NCBI GenBank assembly: GCA_031285605.1
Contig: JAITVW010000069.1
Span: 1 to 7,604 of the forward strand
Source of the DNA: Fusobacteriales bacterium
GTDB taxonomy: Bacteria; Fusobacteriota; Fusobacteriia; Fusobacteriales; Leptotrichiaceae
Length of the DNA stretch: 7,604 nt
Direction: 5' to 3'
Shown piece by piece: positions 6,872 through 7,604 of this stretch; position 1 is the first letter of the stretch; every line of letters begins with the position of its first letter. The translations under genes were made by a program, and so were the position numbers. The notes beneath the pieces were generated by a model. That model was not told the origin of the DNA. It saw only the letters and a program-made list of their open reading frames with translations, and did not search any database.

Positions 6872-7243
6872 ATGCAGGAAAAAATACGTTACACCAAAAC
6901 CGGAAAAAAGGTTGGTGTTTTTGAATTTGAAGGAAGGTTACACAAGAAGATTTTACTGACAAAAGAACAATATGCTGAGCATATTCAAAAAAAACATCCG
7001 GAAATAACTTTGGAGGTAATAGAAAACACACTAAAAAGTCCGGACATTGTTACTAAAAAATCAAAATCAAAGAAAGAACATTTTTATCAGAAAAAAATAG
7101 ATAACATTAATTTCTTTGTTGTAGTATCTTTTTATAAAAATATCAAAAATATAAGATTTATTCTTACTGCATATTCCGTTAACAGTAATGAATATTTAAA
7201 GGACAAAAATATATATTATGTTTACAAAAGAAAATCAGACTGA
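6872..7243 (+). CDS. small basic protein, candidate BECR-fold (PBECR/RelE-like) nuclease
   Basis: This 123-residue Lys-rich protein starts with an ATG behind GAGGT (6864-6868) and a promoter. I cannot name the family firmly. Its plan is an N-terminal basic stretch, a helix with ILLTKEQYAEHIQKKHPE (27-44), a second helix ending in KSPDIV (55-60), a polar turn with KEHFYQKK (68-75), then hydrophobic strands FFVVVSFY (81-88) and IRFILTAYSV (94-103). That alpha-then-antiparallel-beta order, with a rHpE-like start and an i-TAY ending, resembles Phage-Barnase-EndoU-ColicinE5/D-RelE-like (PBECR) nuclease domains seen on phage head proteins and as free ORFs. His37, His42, His70, Tyr72, Thr99 and Tyr101 are candidate catalytic residues. 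No antitoxin-like gene adjoins it; rpiB follows after 11 bases. Another RNA-binding function is possible. Confidence 0.7.
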   Translation: MQEKIRYTKTGKKVGVFEFEGRLHKKILLTKEQYAEHIQKKHPEITLEVIENTLKSPDIVTKKSKSKKEHFYQKKIDNINFFVVVSFYKNIKNIRFILTAYSVNSNEYLKDKNIYYVYKRKSD

Positions 7244-7254
7244 TGGAGGTAGAA

Positions 7255-7604
7255 ATGAAAATAGCAATTGGTAATGATCATGCAGGTGTCGATCTTAAAG
7301 AAAAAATAGCAGATTTTTTAAAAAATAAAGGATATGAAGTGGAAAATGTAGGAACGGATACTAAAGAATCTGTAGATTATCCTGATATTGCAAGAAAAGT
7401 AGCTAAACTTGTCAATGACAAAGAATGTAAATTTGGTATAGTCATATGTGGTACCGGTATAGGAATATCAATTGCTGCCAATAAAGTACCGGGTATAAGA
7501 TGTGCATTATGTCATAATTCGTTTACTGCGAAATTAAGCAGACTTCATAATAATTCCAATGTTCTGTCTTTAGGTGCAAGAGTAATCGGAGACGAGCTGG
7601 CACT
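7255..7604 (+). CDS. rpiB: ribose-5-phosphate isomerase B, 3' partial
   Basis: The frame opens at an ATG four bases after GGAGGT (7245-7250) and stays open to the window edge, giving 116 full codons of a protein usually near 145-150 residues. It interconverts ribose-5-phosphate and ribulose-5-phosphate in the pentose phosphate pathway. Family marks are IGNDHAG (5-11, with Asp8 and His9), YPDIA (42-46), the catalytic ICGTGIG (64-70) with Cys65 and Thr67, the NKVPGIRCA stretch (76-84), and the SRLHNNSNVLSLGARV segment (95-110) with His98. All key residues in the visible part are present. LacA/LacB galactose-6-phosphate isomerase subunits are the nearest alternative, but the Cys-x-Thr catalytic pair and the NKVPGIRCA region favour RpiB. 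It probably shares the 6803-6831 promoter with the preceding small gene. Confidence 0.96.
   Translation, partial: MKIAIGNDHAGVDLKEKIADFLKNKGYEVENVGTDTKESVDYPDIARKVAKLVNDKECKFGIVICGTGIGISIAANKVPGIRCALCHNSFTAKLSRLHNNSNVLSLGARVIGDELA

Noticed and set aside
6872..7243. BrnT-type toxin of a BrnTA toxin-antitoxin pair
   Set aside because: It lacks the WDxxK-xxN-xxKHgV start of BrnT, and the next gene is rpiB, not a BrnA-like antitoxin.
1..7604. CRISPR array, insertion sequence, tRNA gene or riboswitch
   Set aside because: No regularly spaced repeats, transposase motifs, terminal inverted repeats, tRNA cloverleaf or long structured leader was seen. Nearly the whole window is coding.

Overview
The window is AT-rich bacterial chromosome with every supported gene on the + strand. 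Strong AGGAGG-type ribosome binding sites, low GC, heavy use of A/T-ending codons and the protein flavour suggest a low-GC anaerobe. My best guess is Fusobacteriota (Leptotrichiaceae/Sebaldella-like), with a low-GC Firmicute as the alternative. This is an inference from style, not a database match.

Layout. Bases 1-6752 hold six genes that look like one transcription unit. They are: the 3' part of a CCA-adding tRNA nucleotidyltransferase (HD domain) carrying a C-terminal NUDIX domain; an 83-residue two-helix membrane protein; endonuclease IV (nfo); a 993-residue PLD-nuclease/SF2-helicase/DUF3427 protein; a TRIC-type cation channel; and a short Ppx/GppA-family phosphatase. Spacings are 29, 15, -13, 33 and -4 bases, and I see no convincing terminator between them. 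A 119-base AT-rich gap follows, with a good sigma-70-type promoter (TTGTTA, 17 bases, TATAAT). It drives a second unit: a 123-residue basic protein that may have a BECR/RelE-like nuclease fold, then rpiB (ribose-5-phosphate isomerase B), which runs off the right edge.

How the genes may work together. tRNA 3'-end maintenance plus nucleotide clean-up (CCA-NUDIX), abasic-site repair (Nfo), a nuclease-helicase whose start codon lies inside nfo, and a polyphosphate/(p)ppGpp-type phosphatase behind an ion channel form a nucleic-acid and nucleotide housekeeping or stress cluster. The most interesting gene is the PLD-helicase-DUF3427 protein. It has an intact helicase motor and a variant PLD active site (HxK, Asn and Glu present, canonical Asp replaced by His), and it is coupled to a base-excision-repair gene. 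It could be a repair factor or a one-gene anti-phage nuclease. The second most interesting is the stand-alone BECR-like protein, which has its own promoter and no visible antitoxin. I found no CRISPR array, insertion sequence, tRNA, rRNA or riboswitch.
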